64,000 nt of DNA from Cytobacillus kochii (lineage in GTDB: Bacteria; Bacillota; Bacilli; Bacillales; Cytobacillaceae), in assembly GCF_020171845.1 (NCBI RefSeq), contig NZ_JAIVAM010000004.1, positions 434,001-498,000 of the forward strand, read 5' to 3'. Position 1 is the stretch's first letter. Each line of letters starts with the position of its first letter. Shown here piece by piece: positions 29,523-39,298 of this stretch. A program made the translations under genes and the position numbers. The notes beneath the pieces were generated by a model that did not search any database, was not told where the DNA came from, and worked only from the letters and a program-made list of their open reading frames with translations.

Positions 29523-30467
29523 TTAACTACTGCCGCAGCCTCCACCGCAACTCGCACCTGAATCACCACTAGAACAAGAACTATCATTGGAAGGTGACGA
29601 TGCATCACTAGCACAGGCAAAACCGCTGCATGAGGAAGAAGTAAAGCTATTCTTGGTTAGCTCTTCAGGTAAATAACTACTTACCGCTTCCTCAAAATTG
29701 TCATATTCATACATTGAAAAATAAATGCTAATAAAAAGAATACCTTGGTGGGAAAATACTGATTTTGATTTTAAACTCTTATCTTGATTTTCATGAAAAT
29801 CAGTTGCTAATTTAATATTTTCTTTTATTGATTGAATTAATTCCAATTGGATATCCTTCCATTTAGAATGAGTCCGAAAATAAGTCATTAACAATTCTTT
29901 TTCACTCAAAGCAGTAAAATCAGCTATAATTTGCGGGTGCAAAGGTTTTCTCATAAAAGATCCCCATATTTTCACACTATTCTCAGATGGTTGGAAATAA
30001 CTCAAATACAAAAAGTCAAAAAATGCCCTTTCGTTATGTGCAGATTGATTGCCACCAAGGTTAGGGGTATGGTGTAAATATTGACCAAATAATTGCTGGC
30101 AAAAATCAGCATACTTTTGTGTAAACAAAATCATTTCATGCCATAATGTATCTACTTTGCTACTATACATAGGTACTGTTTTAAACATGCTGCATAAGAA
30201 GAAATACCTTTTCAACTCCAAAAAAAGCCAGTCAAATTCATGATCTTTCCATTTTGGATGTTCTTTTAGCACGCGATTTCTTAACTGCCTTTTATCACTT
30301 TCAGTAAATGAATTCTCTACTTGATGAACTAAAGATTGTGCTATCGGCTGAACTAAACCAAGATTATTCGGGATTGGCAATTCCTTTAAAGGTTTTACAG
30401 TCGGTTTTAAGAATTTGGCAAATACGAGAATCATGATGATGAATAAAATGATAAATAAGTACAACAT
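29523..30467 (-). CDS. Membrane-anchored GRDP-like protein with Cys-rich tail
   Basis: Protein of 314 residues with one N-terminal membrane segment (about 2-17), a helical body containing KVDTLWHEMILFTQKYADFC and HHTPN, the pattern (D-x-x-WH ... Y-x-x-F/C ... G ... H-x-P) of plant and bacterial glycine-rich-domain-like proteins (DUF1399), and a 38-residue C-terminal tail of Ser, Gly and five Cys ending CGGGCGSS. The ATG at 30467 follows GGGGGAAGAG; an extension upstream lacks an RBS. The body is likely cytoplasmic. Function unknown; the family label is from the motif only. Confidence 0.65.
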   Translation of the reverse strand: MLYLFIILFIIMILVFAKFLKPTVKPLKELPIPNNLGLVQPIAQSLVHQVENSFTESDKRQLRNRVLKEHPKWKDHEFDWLFLELKRYFFLCSMFKTVPMYSSKVDTLWHEMILFTQKYADFCQQLFGQYLHHTPNLGGNQSAHNERAFFDFLYLSYFQPSENSVKIWGSFMRKPLHPQIIADFTALSEKELLMTYFRTHSKWKDIQLELIQSIKENIKLATDFHENQDKSLKSKSVFSHQGILFISIYFSMYEYDNFEEAVSSYLPEELTKNSFTSSSCSGFACASDASSPSNDSSCSSGDSGASCGGGCGSS

Positions 30468-30574
30468 TCTCTCTTCCCCCCTCTCGCTCATTATACACAA
30501 GATATTGGTACCCCACCATAAATTTGGAAGGTGTTAACCAAGCATTCAAAAGCGATACTTTACCCCAAATTTAT

Positions 30575-30613
30575 AAAAAACTCCTCGAAAGGGTTGCTAT
30601 CTTTCGAGGAGTT
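30575..30613 (-). terminator. Terminator after the DHH gene
   Basis: AACTCCTCGAAAG (30579-30591) pairs perfectly with CTTTCGAGGAGTT (30601-30613), followed by a U-tract on the minus strand. Confidence 0.95.
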
Positions 30614-30618
30614 ATGAC

Positions 30619-31788
30619 TTACTTATTCTTTTTCATATAATTATCGTATACATCATCTTTCGCTAACCAAGCAAAATCAGCTATCTTAATTGCATTCACT
30701 GCCGATTGGAAATCTTTAAATACTGTCGCATTTTCTTGATGATTCTTTTCTATTTTCCACTGCTCTTGTTTTTGGTAGATACGATAAATGTCACCAGAGC
30801 GTCCTTCATAAATCGTACCATGACTATTTTCTTTTTGGTTGAATTTATTTTTAGGTGCATCAATTTTTAATGATTCTTCTGTGAATAATTCTACAACAAA
30901 TTTTCTAAACGCCTCTTCATTCATCGTACAGCCTGATGCTTTTGCATGACCACCCCCACCGTACGTGCCTGCAACAGCCGAAACATCAATGTGATCGTGA
31001 ATCGTTCTGAAGCTGACTTTGCGACCACCCGTATTAAGAATTGCAATATAATCTAAATGAGGGTATTCTTTTCCCAGCTCATTGCCTAGTTCGGAATGAT
31101 AAGATTCCGCATGAACAACACCAACAATATGCTTATCAATCGACGCTTGGATAAGTTCTCTTTTTTTACGCTTAATATAGCGTTCAATTTTAGCTTCTTC
31201 CATTGATAATAATTTCGCTTCAAGCTCATCAAATTCAAAGTCATCTGCGGTTTTTAATCTTTGCAGTATCATTTCTTCAAATTCTTCTATAGAAAACATA
31301 TAAAATAAATCATTCAACTGCTTCGCTTTTACATTATTATTTTCGTCCCATTCCCAAGTATCATATTGTCGAACCAATTCAATGAATTGTTCAATAGACC
31401 TTTTTGGAGATAGTTTTTTTTGCTCAACAAAATACTCATATAATAATGATGTAGCACAAGTTTGTCTACCATCATCATATTGTACTGTTACTGTAGCCCA
31501 TTCATATTCATTAAAGTGTAGGGCCGTTTTATGATGATCAATTAGTTGTGCCTGACCACCCTGTTTGACAAAATCATCGACCCTTTTCGTATTATCCTCA
31601 TTGATCGATAAGTCTGTTAAGTAAAGCTTGGTATCTTTATGGTCCTTTTCAGAAAAAAACTTCTCGACTTTATAGTCTAAGCCTCCGACAGAATTATAAT
31701 AAACTTGCCCTTCTTCTCCTAATGCTAGCTTGATTATAATACCACAACCAACACCATCTAAGTCGTTATGAGAATATAATTTATACAT
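30619..31788 (-). CDS. DHH-family phosphoesterase
   Basis: Probable Mn-dependent phosphodiesterase of 389 residues. DHH domain (about 1-150) with SHNDLDGVGCG, YLTDLS and the signature LIDHHKT; DHHA1 domain (about 230-320) with the substrate loop GGGGHAKASG. About 70 extra residues follow. Relatives cut nanoRNA or pAp (NrnA) or cyclic dinucleotides (GdpP), but the arrangement here is not that of NrnA, so the substrate is open. The ATG at 31788 is chosen with GGGTGA at close spacing; a TTG at 31818 is an alternative. Confidence 0.88.
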   Translation of the reverse strand: MYKLYSHNDLDGVGCGIIIKLALGEEGQVYYNSVGGLDYKVEKFFSEKDHKDTKLYLTDLSINEDNTKRVDDFVKQGGQAQLIDHHKTALHFNEYEWATVTVQYDDGRQTCATSLLYEYFVEQKKLSPKRSIEQFIELVRQYDTWEWDENNNVKAKQLNDLFYMFSIEEFEEMILQRLKTADDFEFDELEAKLLSMEEAKIERYIKRKKRELIQASIDKHIVGVVHAESYHSELGNELGKEYPHLDYIAILNTGGRKVSFRTIHDHIDVSAVAGTYGGGGHAKASGCTMNEEAFRKFVVELFTEESLKIDAPKNKFNQKENSHGTIYEGRSGDIYRIYQKQEQWKIEKNHQENATVFKDFQSAVNAIKIADFAWLAKDDVYDNYMKKNK

Positions 31789-31856
31789 TACTTCACCCGC
31801 TGTTCTAGAATATTTCAATATGTATGCTCTCCCAAAAGAGTTAGTACTATTATATA

Positions 31857-31885
31857 TGAAAAGAACCCTGCATGAAACCGCAGGG
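31857..31885 (-). terminator. Terminator after the YjiH-like gene
   Basis: CCCTGC and GCAGGG (31866-31871 and 31880-31885) form a 6-bp GC stem, followed by UUCUUUUC on the minus strand. Confidence 0.7.
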
Positions 31886-31892
31886 CATTAAA

Positions 31893-33224
31893 TTAAAACA
31901 GAAGGTATGCAATTGGTGTGACAAGAATAAGAGCAAGCACTGTTCGTTCAAACCAAATAATCACCATTTGCCTTATGGTAATAGGAATATCAGTTGATAA
32001 AATGCAAGGAACTAAAGCCGAAAAGAAAATAATCCCGCTAACAGATACAACCCCAATAATAAATTTTGTCATCAAAGCGGCTTCTGTCACTACCATAGAA
32101 GGTAAGAACATTTCAACAATCCCAACCGATGTCGCTTTTGCTGTTAGCATTGCTTCTGGTAATCCCAATATAGCTGTAAATGGATAAAATAAATATGCAA
32201 GCCAATCAAAAACTGGCGTGTATTCGACTAATACCAAGCCAATAAGCCCAATAGACATAATTGAAGGCAGAATGGACATCGTCATTAATACACCATCTTT
32301 TAAATTTTGTTTCACATTTTCAACTATTGATGGTGCTGAAGCAGCAGCTTTCATTGCTTCTTTCCACGCAGTTTTTAGCAGAGGTTTGTCATATGCATCT
32401 TTCTCTCTCTTCACACCTTGATAATACTCATTTGACATGTTTCTAATTGGCCAAATTCTTACCGTAATTGCTGTTACTGCAAATGTAATTATGAAGGAAG
32501 TCCAAAAATAAACCGACCATATAGACATTAAGTCTAACGCTTTAGCCACGACAATCATAAAAGTAACAGAAACAGTGGAAAACCCAGTCACTATAATTGC
32601 TGCTTCTTTCATTGAGTACTTACCTTCTTTAAAAATACGATTAGTAATTAAAATACCGACAGAATAACTACCGACAAAAGAGGCTACTGCATCAATCGCA
32701 GACCGTCCAGGTGTTTGGAAAATCGGTCTCATAACTGGTTTCATCATCACTCCGATAAATTCAAGCAGACCATAGCCTACTAATAAAGCTAAGAAGACCG
32801 AACCAATAGGAACTAATAAACCGACAGGCGTAACAAGACTATTAAATAAAAAAGGACCCATATTTGGATCAAATATGAATGTGGGACCCAAGTTAAAATA
32901 AACCATAAAAGCAATGACTACACCCAAAAGTTTTAAGAAGGAAAATACTGTTGTCACAATCGTTTCTTTCCAATTACCTTTTATAAAAGGATATAAGCCT
33001 CCTATCAGGATAATCAATAGCAAATAATAAGGAACAACATTACCTAGAAGGTGGCGCAACCCACTCACAATATGATCGATCATGATGGAAGATTGCCCAT
33101 TCAATGTTATCGGAATAAAAAACATAAATATACCAATCATACTGTAAATGAAAAACTTCCATACATGACTATTGGCGTTTTTCATTTGAGATTTGGTCTT
33201 TGGATTACTCAGTTCCGTTTCCAT
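31893..33224 (-). CDS. YjiH-family transporter (nucleoside-recognition Gate domain)
   Basis: Integral membrane protein of 443 residues with about ten hydrophobic segments and the Gate-domain stretch GRSAIDAVASFVGSYSVGIL. The family is of uncertain substrate; several members sit beside histidine-use genes. Here it lies 76 bases after hutI on the same strand, separated by a terminator, so histidine or a breakdown product is a reasonable guess but only by position. GTGAGGAA precedes the ATG. Confidence 0.85.
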   Translation of the reverse strand: METELSNPKTKSQMKNANSHVWKFFIYSMIGIFMFFIPITLNGQSSIMIDHIVSGLRHLLGNVVPYYLLLIILIGGLYPFIKGNWKETIVTTVFSFLKLLGVVIAFMVYFNLGPTFIFDPNMGPFLFNSLVTPVGLLVPIGSVFLALLVGYGLLEFIGVMMKPVMRPIFQTPGRSAIDAVASFVGSYSVGILITNRIFKEGKYSMKEAAIIVTGFSTVSVTFMIVVAKALDLMSIWSVYFWTSFIITFAVTAITVRIWPIRNMSNEYYQGVKREKDAYDKPLLKTAWKEAMKAAASAPSIVENVKQNLKDGVLMTMSILPSIMSIGLIGLVLVEYTPVFDWLAYLFYPFTAILGLPEAMLTAKATSVGIVEMFLPSMVVTEAALMTKFIIGVVSVSGIIFFSALVPCILSTDIPITIRQMVIIWFERTVLALILVTPIAYLLF

Positions 33225-33261
33225 ATTTCCTCACACCCTATCTTCCTTTAAATGTTATTTT

Positions 33262-33291
33262 ATAAAAAGAGACTGGCACATACCAATCTCT
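33262..33291 (-). terminator. Terminator after hutI
   Basis: AGAGACTGG (33268-33276) pairs with CCAATCTCT (33283-33291), one G-U pair, followed by UUUUUAUA. Confidence 0.85.
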
Positions 33292-33300
33292 CCCTTACTA

Positions 33301-34599
33301 TTAGTGACTTTTTAGCTTAGTTGTTACTAGGGCACCATTGTCAATGACTATTCTTCCAGCTTTAATTACCGTATGCGTATGGTTCATTCCATATAAATAT
33401 TGAGTTTGCATATAATTAGGTACATCAAGTATAAGAATATCTGCCTTTTTTCCTTCTTCCAGACTGCCAACCTCATGACCCTTCCCAATTGCATGGGCAG
33501 CATTGATTGTTGCCGCGTAAATCGCTTCAGCAGGCGTTAAGCCCATATGCATACAAGCGAGATTCATCATAAAAGGTAATGAAGTTGTTGGCGAGGAACC
33601 AGGATTACAATCTGTAGACAAGGCAACTGCTACTCCTTCATCAATCATTTTACGACCATTTGCTGCTGCTTCCATTAAGAAAAAGGCTGTACCAGGAAGA
33701 AGAACAGCGATGACACCTGCTTCCGCCATTTTTTTAATCCCTTCATCTGATGCTTTCAATAAATGGTCAGCTGATATGGCACCTACTGCTGCTGCTAATT
33801 CTGCTCCACCATACGGTTCAATTTCATCTGCATGAATTTTTGGTATTAATCCAAGATTTTTACCCGCTAACAATAACCTCTTCGATTGCTCAGGAGTAAA
33901 CACTCCGCGTTCACAAAATACATCGTTAAAAACAGCTAACTCTTCCTCTACCACAAGAGGGAGCATCTCATCGATAATTAGATCAATAAAAACATCTGGC
34001 CGCTCCTTGTATTCAGCAGGTATGGCATGTGCGCCCATAAAGGTGCTGACAATATCGATTGCATGAAGGTGATTGAGTTCTTTAGCTACAAACAATTGCT
34101 TATATTCAGTTTCCCAGTCAAGGCCGTAGCCACTTTTTGCTTCAATCGTTGTTACACCGTGTATTAAAAAGCGATCTAACCGTTTTATACTCTCCTCTTT
34201 TAATTCATCTATTGTCGCTGCTCTCGTTTTAGTTGTGGTGGCATGAATTCCACCTCCGTTGTTCATGATGTCCATATAGGTGGCACCATTTAACCTCATA
34301 TTAAACTCTTCTTCACGGCTCCCTGCATAAACTAAATGTGTATGTGGGTCCACTAATCCAGGCATGACCACTTTACCACTCGCATCAATTATTTCTGCTA
34401 AATTTATCTCCTGATGAAATTGGCTGAGCAATTCATCTGTTTCACCGATGGCGACTATTTTTTCATCTTTCATTAGTATCGCACCATCATTAATGACGTG
34501 TAATTGATTCATCGCTGCTTTGACTGCTGGTTGTTGTGAATGACCCTTTAATGTAAGTAGTTCATTCGCATGCTTTATAAACAAATAAGTTGAGCTCAT
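33301..34599 (-). CDS. hutI: Imidazolonepropionase
   Basis: Third enzyme of histidine breakdown: opens 4-imidazolone-5-propionate to N-formimino-L-glutamate. Cytoplasmic amidohydrolase of 432 residues with metal-binding VDPHTHLVYAGSREEEF near residue 80, KSGYGLD, and the later His/Glu/Asp ligands (KIHADEIEPYGGAELA, LSTDCNPGS). Follows hutU by 22 bases; RBS GGAGAGGTAAGG lies in the gap. Terminator after it. The matching hutH and hutG genes are not in this window. Confidence 0.96.
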   Translation of the reverse strand: MSSTYLFIKHANELLTLKGHSQQPAVKAAMNQLHVINDGAILMKDEKIVAIGETDELLSQFHQEINLAEIIDASGKVVMPGLVDPHTHLVYAGSREEEFNMRLNGATYMDIMNNGGGIHATTTKTRAATIDELKEESIKRLDRFLIHGVTTIEAKSGYGLDWETEYKQLFVAKELNHLHAIDIVSTFMGAHAIPAEYKERPDVFIDLIIDEMLPLVVEEELAVFNDVFCERGVFTPEQSKRLLLAGKNLGLIPKIHADEIEPYGGAELAAAVGAISADHLLKASDEGIKKMAEAGVIAVLLPGTAFFLMEAAANGRKMIDEGVAVALSTDCNPGSSPTTSLPFMMNLACMHMGLTPAEAIYAATINAAHAIGKGHEVGSLEEGKKADILILDVPNYMQTQYLYGMNHTHTVIKAGRIVIDNGALVTTKLKSH

Positions 34600-34621
34600 T
34601 ACCTTACCTCTCCTCTATCGA

Positions 34622-36295
34622 TTATTTTTCGGTATCTCTCTTCAACATTGGTATTTGAATGCCTTTATCAATGGCGGTTTGTTTCGCCAGATCATAACCA
34701 GCATCAGCATGCCGAACTACACCCATACCAGGATCTGTTGTAAGCACTCGCTGTAATCTCTTCTCCGCTTGTTCCGTTCCATCAGCAACAATCACCATGC
34801 CAGCGTGTAAGGAATAGCCCATGCCGACTCCACCGCCGTGATGTACTGACACCCAACTAGCACCACCAACACTATTAATTAAAGCATTTAAAATTGGCCA
34901 ATCTGCTACTGCATCACTGCCGTCCTTCATGGCCTCTGTTTCCCTATTAGGTGAGGCAACAGAGCCTGAGTCAAGATGATCTCGCCCAATTACGATTGGT
35001 GCTTTTAATTCACCAGATGCAACCATATCATTAATTATTTTGCCAAACCTTGCTCTTTCACCATAACCTAACCAACATATTCTTGAAGGTAACCCTTGAA
35101 ATTGAATTTTTTCTCTAGCCATTTTAATCCAGTTACATAAATGCTTATTATCTGCAAACTCTCTTAAGATGACTTCATCTGTTTTATAAATATCCTCTGG
35201 ATCTCCCGATAGTGCTACCCATCTAAAAGGGCCTTTCCCCTCACAAAATTGTGGACGAATATAAGCAGGTACGAATCCTGGGAAGGCAAAAGCATTTTCC
35301 ACACCTTCATCATGCGCGACTTGACGAATATTGTTACCGTAATCAAATGTAATCGCACCTTTATTCTGCATTTCAAGCATAGCAGTCACATGAATGGCAA
35401 TTGACTTCTTAGCTTGTTGAACATACTCTTGTGGATTTTCAATTCTTAACTTCGCTGCTTCTTCCATTGAATAAGAAATAGGAATATAGCCATTTAACGG
35501 ATCATGCGCGGATGTTTGATCTGTTAATATATCTGGAATGAAACCGACGTCCAACATTTTGGGGAGGATTTCAGCTGCATTTCCAAGCAAGCCAATTGAC
35601 AGTGACTTTCCCTCTGCTTTTGCTTCCTGTGCAAGCACAATCGCTTCTTTCATATCGTAAACTTTTTTATCCAAATATTTTGTTTCTAATCTTCGGTCTA
35701 TTCTTGTCTCATCTTTATCTATTGCAATACAAACACCCCCAGCCATTGTCACTGCTAATGGCTGCGCCCCGCCCATACCGCCAAGGCCCGATGTAAGTGT
35801 AATCGTTTGCTTTAAAGAACCATTAAAATGTTGCTTTGCCAATTCTGAAAATGTTTCATACGTTCCTTGCACAATTCCTTGGCTGCCAATATATATCCAA
35901 CTACCTGCAGTCATTTGGCCGTACATTATTAAACCTTTTTTGTCTAGTTCATGAAAGTGATCCCAATTGGCCCATGCAGGAACAATGTTAGAATTGGCAA
36001 TTAATACTTTGGGTGCATCCTCATGTGTTTTAAAAACCGCAACAGGTTTCCCTGATTGCACAAGCAAGGTTTCATCATTTTCAAGATGGTGAAGAGTTTC
36101 CATCAAACTATCGTAGCTCTCCCAATTTCTTGCCGCTTTACCAATCCCGCCATATACAATTAATTCATCAGGCTTTTCTGCGACTTCTTTATTTAAATTA
36201 TTTCTTAACATACGAATAGCAGCCTCTTGAATCCAACCTTTTGCATGAAGTTCACTACCTGTATAATTAATAATTTCTCTCTTCACTTTTTCCAT
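34622..36295 (-). CDS. hutU: Urocanate hydratase
   Basis: Second enzyme of histidine breakdown, converting urocanate to imidazolonepropionate with tightly bound NAD+. The 557-residue product has [20 protein letters not shown] (NAD-binding loop), and the conserved Cys in [13 protein letters not shown]. Slightly longer at the C-terminus than usual. GGAGGGATAATA precedes the ATG. A CodY-like box and a direct repeat lie upstream. First gene of a hutU-hutI pair. Confidence 0.97.
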   Translation of the reverse strand: MEKVKREIINYTGSELHAKGWIQEAAIRMLRNNLNKEVAEKPDELIVYGGIGKAARNWESYDSLMETLHHLENDETLLVQSGKPVAVFKTHEDAPKVLIANSNIVPAWANWDHFHELDKKGLIMYGQMTAGSWIYIGSQGIVQGTYETFSELAKQHFNGSLKQTITLTSGLGGMGGAQPLAVTMAGGVCIAIDKDETRIDRRLETKYLDKKVYDMKEAIVLAQEAKAEGKSLSIGLLGNAAEILPKMLDVGFIPDILTDQTSAHDPLNGYIPISYSMEEAAKLRIENPQEYVQQAKKSIAIHVTAMLEMQNKGAITFDYGNNIRQVAHDEGVENAFAFPGFVPAYIRPQFCEGKGPFRWVALSGDPEDIYKTDEVILREFADNKHLCNWIKMAREKIQFQGLPSRICWLGYGERARFGKIINDMVASGELKAPIVIGRDHLDSGSVASPNRETEAMKDGSDAVADWPILNALINSVGGASWVSVHHGGGVGMGYSLHAGMVIVADGTEQAEKRLQRVLTTDPGMGVVRHADAGYDLAKQTAIDKGIQIPMLKRDTEK

Positions 36296-36336
36296 TATTA
36301 TCCCTCCAACCCATTCATAAGTTTATTTTAACTTAG

Positions 36337-36351
36337 AATTTTCAGAATAAA
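36337..36351 (-). promoter_or_regulatory. CodY-like box upstream of hutU
   Basis: AATTTTCAGAATAAA differs from the CodY consensus AATTTTCWGAAAATT at three positions. It lies about 42-56 bases upstream of the hutU start; the B. subtilis hut operon is a known CodY target. Confidence 0.45.
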
Positions 36352-36397
36352 CGGTCTATTAATATTGGATTATTTATATTTTTTTGTGATTTGTTAC

Positions 36398-36439
36398 TTT
36401 GATTTATATAGTTATTTATTCATTTATTTGATTTATATA
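36398..36439 (-). repeat. 13-bp direct repeat upstream of hutU
   Basis: TTTGATTTATATA occurs at 36398-36410 and 36427-36439, 29 bases apart (close to three helical turns). Candidate activator or repressor half-sites; AT-richness makes chance possible. Confidence 0.35.
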
Positions 36440-36501
36440 AAAATATAAAGAATATATAACTAAACCGTTTAAATTCTACTGCTTTATTTTAGTTCTCCTC
36501 T

Positions 36502-36675
36502 TTATAAACAAGATAATTCTTGCAAGGTCTGAACCCATTCCGTTTCTTTCACGGTAGAATTGCCTCTTTTAATTAAAGTTGATTCTGCTCTCTTCATGCC
36601 AGACTCGACAATATGTATAATGAGACTTTCCTTGGAGTGAATAAACGGCCAAAACAAAAAAATCCAAACAATCAT
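36502..36675 (-). pseudogene. Probable C-terminal remnant of a gene
   Basis: The minus strand encodes a protein-like stretch (HSKESLIIHIVESGMKRAES, VKETEWVQTLQELSCL) ending at 36502. The only ATG (36675) lies within the preceding terminator and has no RBS. I read it as the 3' end of a truncated gene; the family was not recognised. Confidence 0.35.
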
Positions 36676-36707
36676 TCTATGTTTTAAGGAAAAATTGAAT
36701 GATTGTT
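36656..36707 (-). terminator. Terminator after the hydroxyacid dehydrogenase gene
   Basis: AACAATCATTC (36667-36677) pairs perfectly with GAATGATTGTT (36697-36707); seven U residues follow on the minus strand. Confidence 0.88.
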
Positions 36708-36723
36708 CAGATTGAGTTTTTGT

Positions 36724-37677
36724 TTATGATTTCGAGACGAGATGTTCTAGCTGTTCGTCATTAATAAATCGCTGTATATTTTTTAGCGTCAGCTGGTTAA
36801 TTCTTTGGACTGCTTCAAAAGTAGCCCCACCTATATGAGGAGTTGCTATCACATTTGCTTGTTTTGACAACTCCGTAATAGAAGGCTCTTTTTCAAAAAC
36901 ATCTAATGCAGCACCTTTAATCACATGGTTTTTTAATGCTGCAAGCAGGTCCACTTCATTGACTAATCCGCCGCGTGAGATATTAATAAGAAACGCACTC
37001 GGCTTCATTTTTGCTAATGTTTTTTCATTTATTAGATGGCGATTTTTCTCAGATAACGACGTAGAGAGAATAATGTAATCGGCAGTTGATAGTAAATCGT
37101 CAAGTTCAGTAAAGGTAACATTCAGCTCTTTCGCTTTTTCCTCGTTTCGGTAATGGCCGAAAGCAATGACTGACATATCAAAACCGCTTGCTCTTTTAGC
37201 AATTGCTTGTCCGATTGCACCGAAACCAATAATGCCCAACTTTTTCCCGTACACTTCGTTACCCATAGAAAGCTGCCATTTACCAGTTTTCATCTCTTGA
37301 TCTTTTTGCGCAATTTGTCTTGAAATTGACAATAATAACGAAAAGCCAAGATCTGCTGCGGAATGTGCATTTTCCCCCGGTGCATTTGTAACAACAATCC
37401 CTTTTTTCTCAGCATAGCTCACATCGATGTTATCGTACCCTGCTCCGAATTTAATAATGTACTTTAAATTGGGGGCATGGTCAATGACTTCTTGATCAAT
37501 TTTCACAATAGCAACGACGATGATATCAACCTCTTCGACTTCTTTTAATAATTGTGATTTTGTAAGTCCACTATCACTATGAACGAACTTCACTTCAGCA
37601 TTTAACTGCTTCGCATCTTCTATGATTGTCGGATATTCCTCGATAAAGGGATCTCTAATTAAATATAAAACTTTCAT
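36724..37677 (-). CDS. D-2-hydroxyacid dehydrogenase (phosphoglycerate dehydrogenase-like)
   Basis: NAD-dependent oxidoreductase of 317 residues. It has FGAGYDNIDV, the Rossmann motif GFGAIGQAIA, the catalytic Arg in INISRGGLVNE, Glu in DVFEKEP, and His in TPHIGGAT. The single-domain core without an ACT or ASB domain means it is not the full SerA of serine synthesis. It starts 30 bases after the AraC-type regulator gene, so the two form an operon and the regulator may control the same substrate's use. RBS AAAGGTGA. Confidence 0.9.
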   Translation of the reverse strand: MKVLYLIRDPFIEEYPTIIEDAKQLNAEVKFVHSDSGLTKSQLLKEVEEVDIIVVAIVKIDQEVIDHAPNLKYIIKFGAGYDNIDVSYAEKKGIVVTNAPGENAHSAADLGFSLLLSISRQIAQKDQEMKTGKWQLSMGNEVYGKKLGIIGFGAIGQAIAKRASGFDMSVIAFGHYRNEEKAKELNVTFTELDDLLSTADYIILSTSLSEKNRHLINEKTLAKMKPSAFLINISRGGLVNEVDLLAALKNHVIKGAALDVFEKEPSITELSKQANVIATPHIGGATFEAVQRINQLTLKNIQRFINDEQLEHLVSKS

Positions 37678-37707
37678 TTTTCATCTTCACCTTTATGTTC
37701 ATTTTTG

Positions 37708-39162
37708 TTAGTACGTACGACTGGTGTTTGCACGAAAAGTACTTGGAGAGCACTTCATGTTTTGATTAAAGACTTTATTAAAATATTGTTGATTACGATA
37801 ACCACATTCTTTCGCAATTATTTTAATAGGAAGATTTGTTTCCGTCAATTGCTGGGTCGCTTTTTTTATACGACGCATCGTAACGATTTCTCTAAAAGAT
37901 TGCTTATAATACTTCGTTAATAAGGAGCTAATATAGCTTGTATTACGATTAAATTTGGCAGCAATCATATCTAAGCTTATCTCTTTCTCATGATAATGTT
38001 CTTCTAGATAATGATATATTTGCTTGGCTAACTTCTCGGACTTCGAGTCTATTTGCATGTCTGTATCTATTAAACTAGCTATCAGCTTGATCATTTCTTC
38101 TATTACTCGATAGATAAGTGGTGAGTATAGAATCGTTTGGAATAATGCTTGATATTTTTCTTCCTTTTCTTTATCAATTAAATGCCTTGAAATCATGTAT
38201 CTCCTAATTTGTGCCAAAATACTCGTTAACCTAATTCTAATAATAGCTGGATCAGGGTAAGGCGAAGTTAGACTTAAAAATTGCTCATACAGCCATGTTT
38301 TGATTGCTTTTATATTCCCTCGCCGTAAATAATCAATCCAAAACTCCTGCTCTTTTGGTGTTAAAAAAGGGTCAATACTCACCCATTCGTTTGCTGACCA
38401 TGGAATAAGCTTATTTAGACCAGTGTAAAAAGAAAGCTCCATTCGTTGCTTAATCTTACCGTATTGTGATTGCAGTTGACCTGTATCATTTGTATTTCCT
38501 TCGGCTAAAATAATCGCTTCATTTGATTCTTTTTCCCATCCACGAATAAAGGTATGGCATTTTCTTAAAAGATCTTGGTCATTCTCCTCGACAAGGCATA
38601 AAATCATCTCAGGTAAAAGAAATACTTTTTTGACATTTGCCCATGAATGACCCATTACATATGTATATAACTTAAATATTCCATTTGGATGAATAGTTCT
38701 CATTCCTATGACCTTTACATGATGGGCTTGATCTTTTTGCAGTAAGGTTCGTTCTTCAGTATTGTCTTCTGCTATTTGTGCATGGTTCAGGCTTTTGCTA
38801 TGCATACGATAAAGCACCTGAAGTGATCGAAGCACATCCTCAGGAGACACAGGTTTTACTAATAAATCACTCACTCCTATTTCAATGGCTTTCTTTGCTT
38901 GATCAAAAGTAGGTTCAATGGTGATGGCTAAAATTTTTATGTTTAAGATAGGCACAAGCTGTTTTAATTTCTTATATCCCACTGAATCGAACATTTCCAT
39001 TTCCAACAATAAGAGATCCGGACTTTGTTTTTCCATGGTTGTGAATACTTCATTTGTAGATGATCTTATTTCAATTTGCCAAGTAGGATATACGGTTTTA
39101 ATTAACCATTTTAATCCCTCTGCATCGATGTTATCTCGATCAGCAATCAAAATTTTATACAT
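37708..39162 (-). CDS. AraC-type response regulator with Glu in place of phosphoacceptor Asp
   Basis: Cytoplasmic regulator of 484 residues, YesN-like: receiver domain (1-118), a long middle region (about 125-370), and a C-terminal AraC double helix-turn-helix (about 380-480, MIAAKFNRNTSYISSLL and IIAKECGYRNQQYFNKVF). At the phosphorylation site the sequence is DLLLLEMEM, with Glu54 where the family has Asp; the acidic pocket Asp8/Asp10 and Lys in LLVKPV remain. This suggests a constitutively active or phosphorylation-independent receiver. No kinase gene is near. RBS AAGGAGATG. Operon with the dehydrogenase; divergent from the cupredoxin. Confidence 0.9.
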   Translation of the reverse strand: MYKILIADRDNIDAEGLKWLIKTVYPTWQIEIRSSTNEVFTTMEKQSPDLLLLEMEMFDSVGYKKLKQLVPILNIKILAITIEPTFDQAKKAIEIGVSDLLVKPVSPEDVLRSLQVLYRMHSKSLNHAQIAEDNTEERTLLQKDQAHHVKVIGMRTIHPNGIFKLYTYVMGHSWANVKKVFLLPEMILCLVEENDQDLLRKCHTFIRGWEKESNEAIILAEGNTNDTGQLQSQYGKIKQRMELSFYTGLNKLIPWSANEWVSIDPFLTPKEQEFWIDYLRRGNIKAIKTWLYEQFLSLTSPYPDPAIIRIRLTSILAQIRRYMISRHLIDKEKEEKYQALFQTILYSPLIYRVIEEMIKLIASLIDTDMQIDSKSEKLAKQIYHYLEEHYHEKEISLDMIAAKFNRNTSYISSLLTKYYKQSFREIVTMRRIKKATQQLTETNLPIKIIAKECGYRNQQYFNKVFNQNMKCSPSTFRANTSRTY

Positions 39163-39298
39163 TCCATCATCTCCTTTTTATTATGTTAGCTTAAAATGCA
39201 AAAGTAAACAATTTTGAAAAAAAAGATAAAAATGAGACAAGTTCTGATGTTCAACCTGCATACATATGAAGTACAACCTAATAATGAGGAGAGATAGA

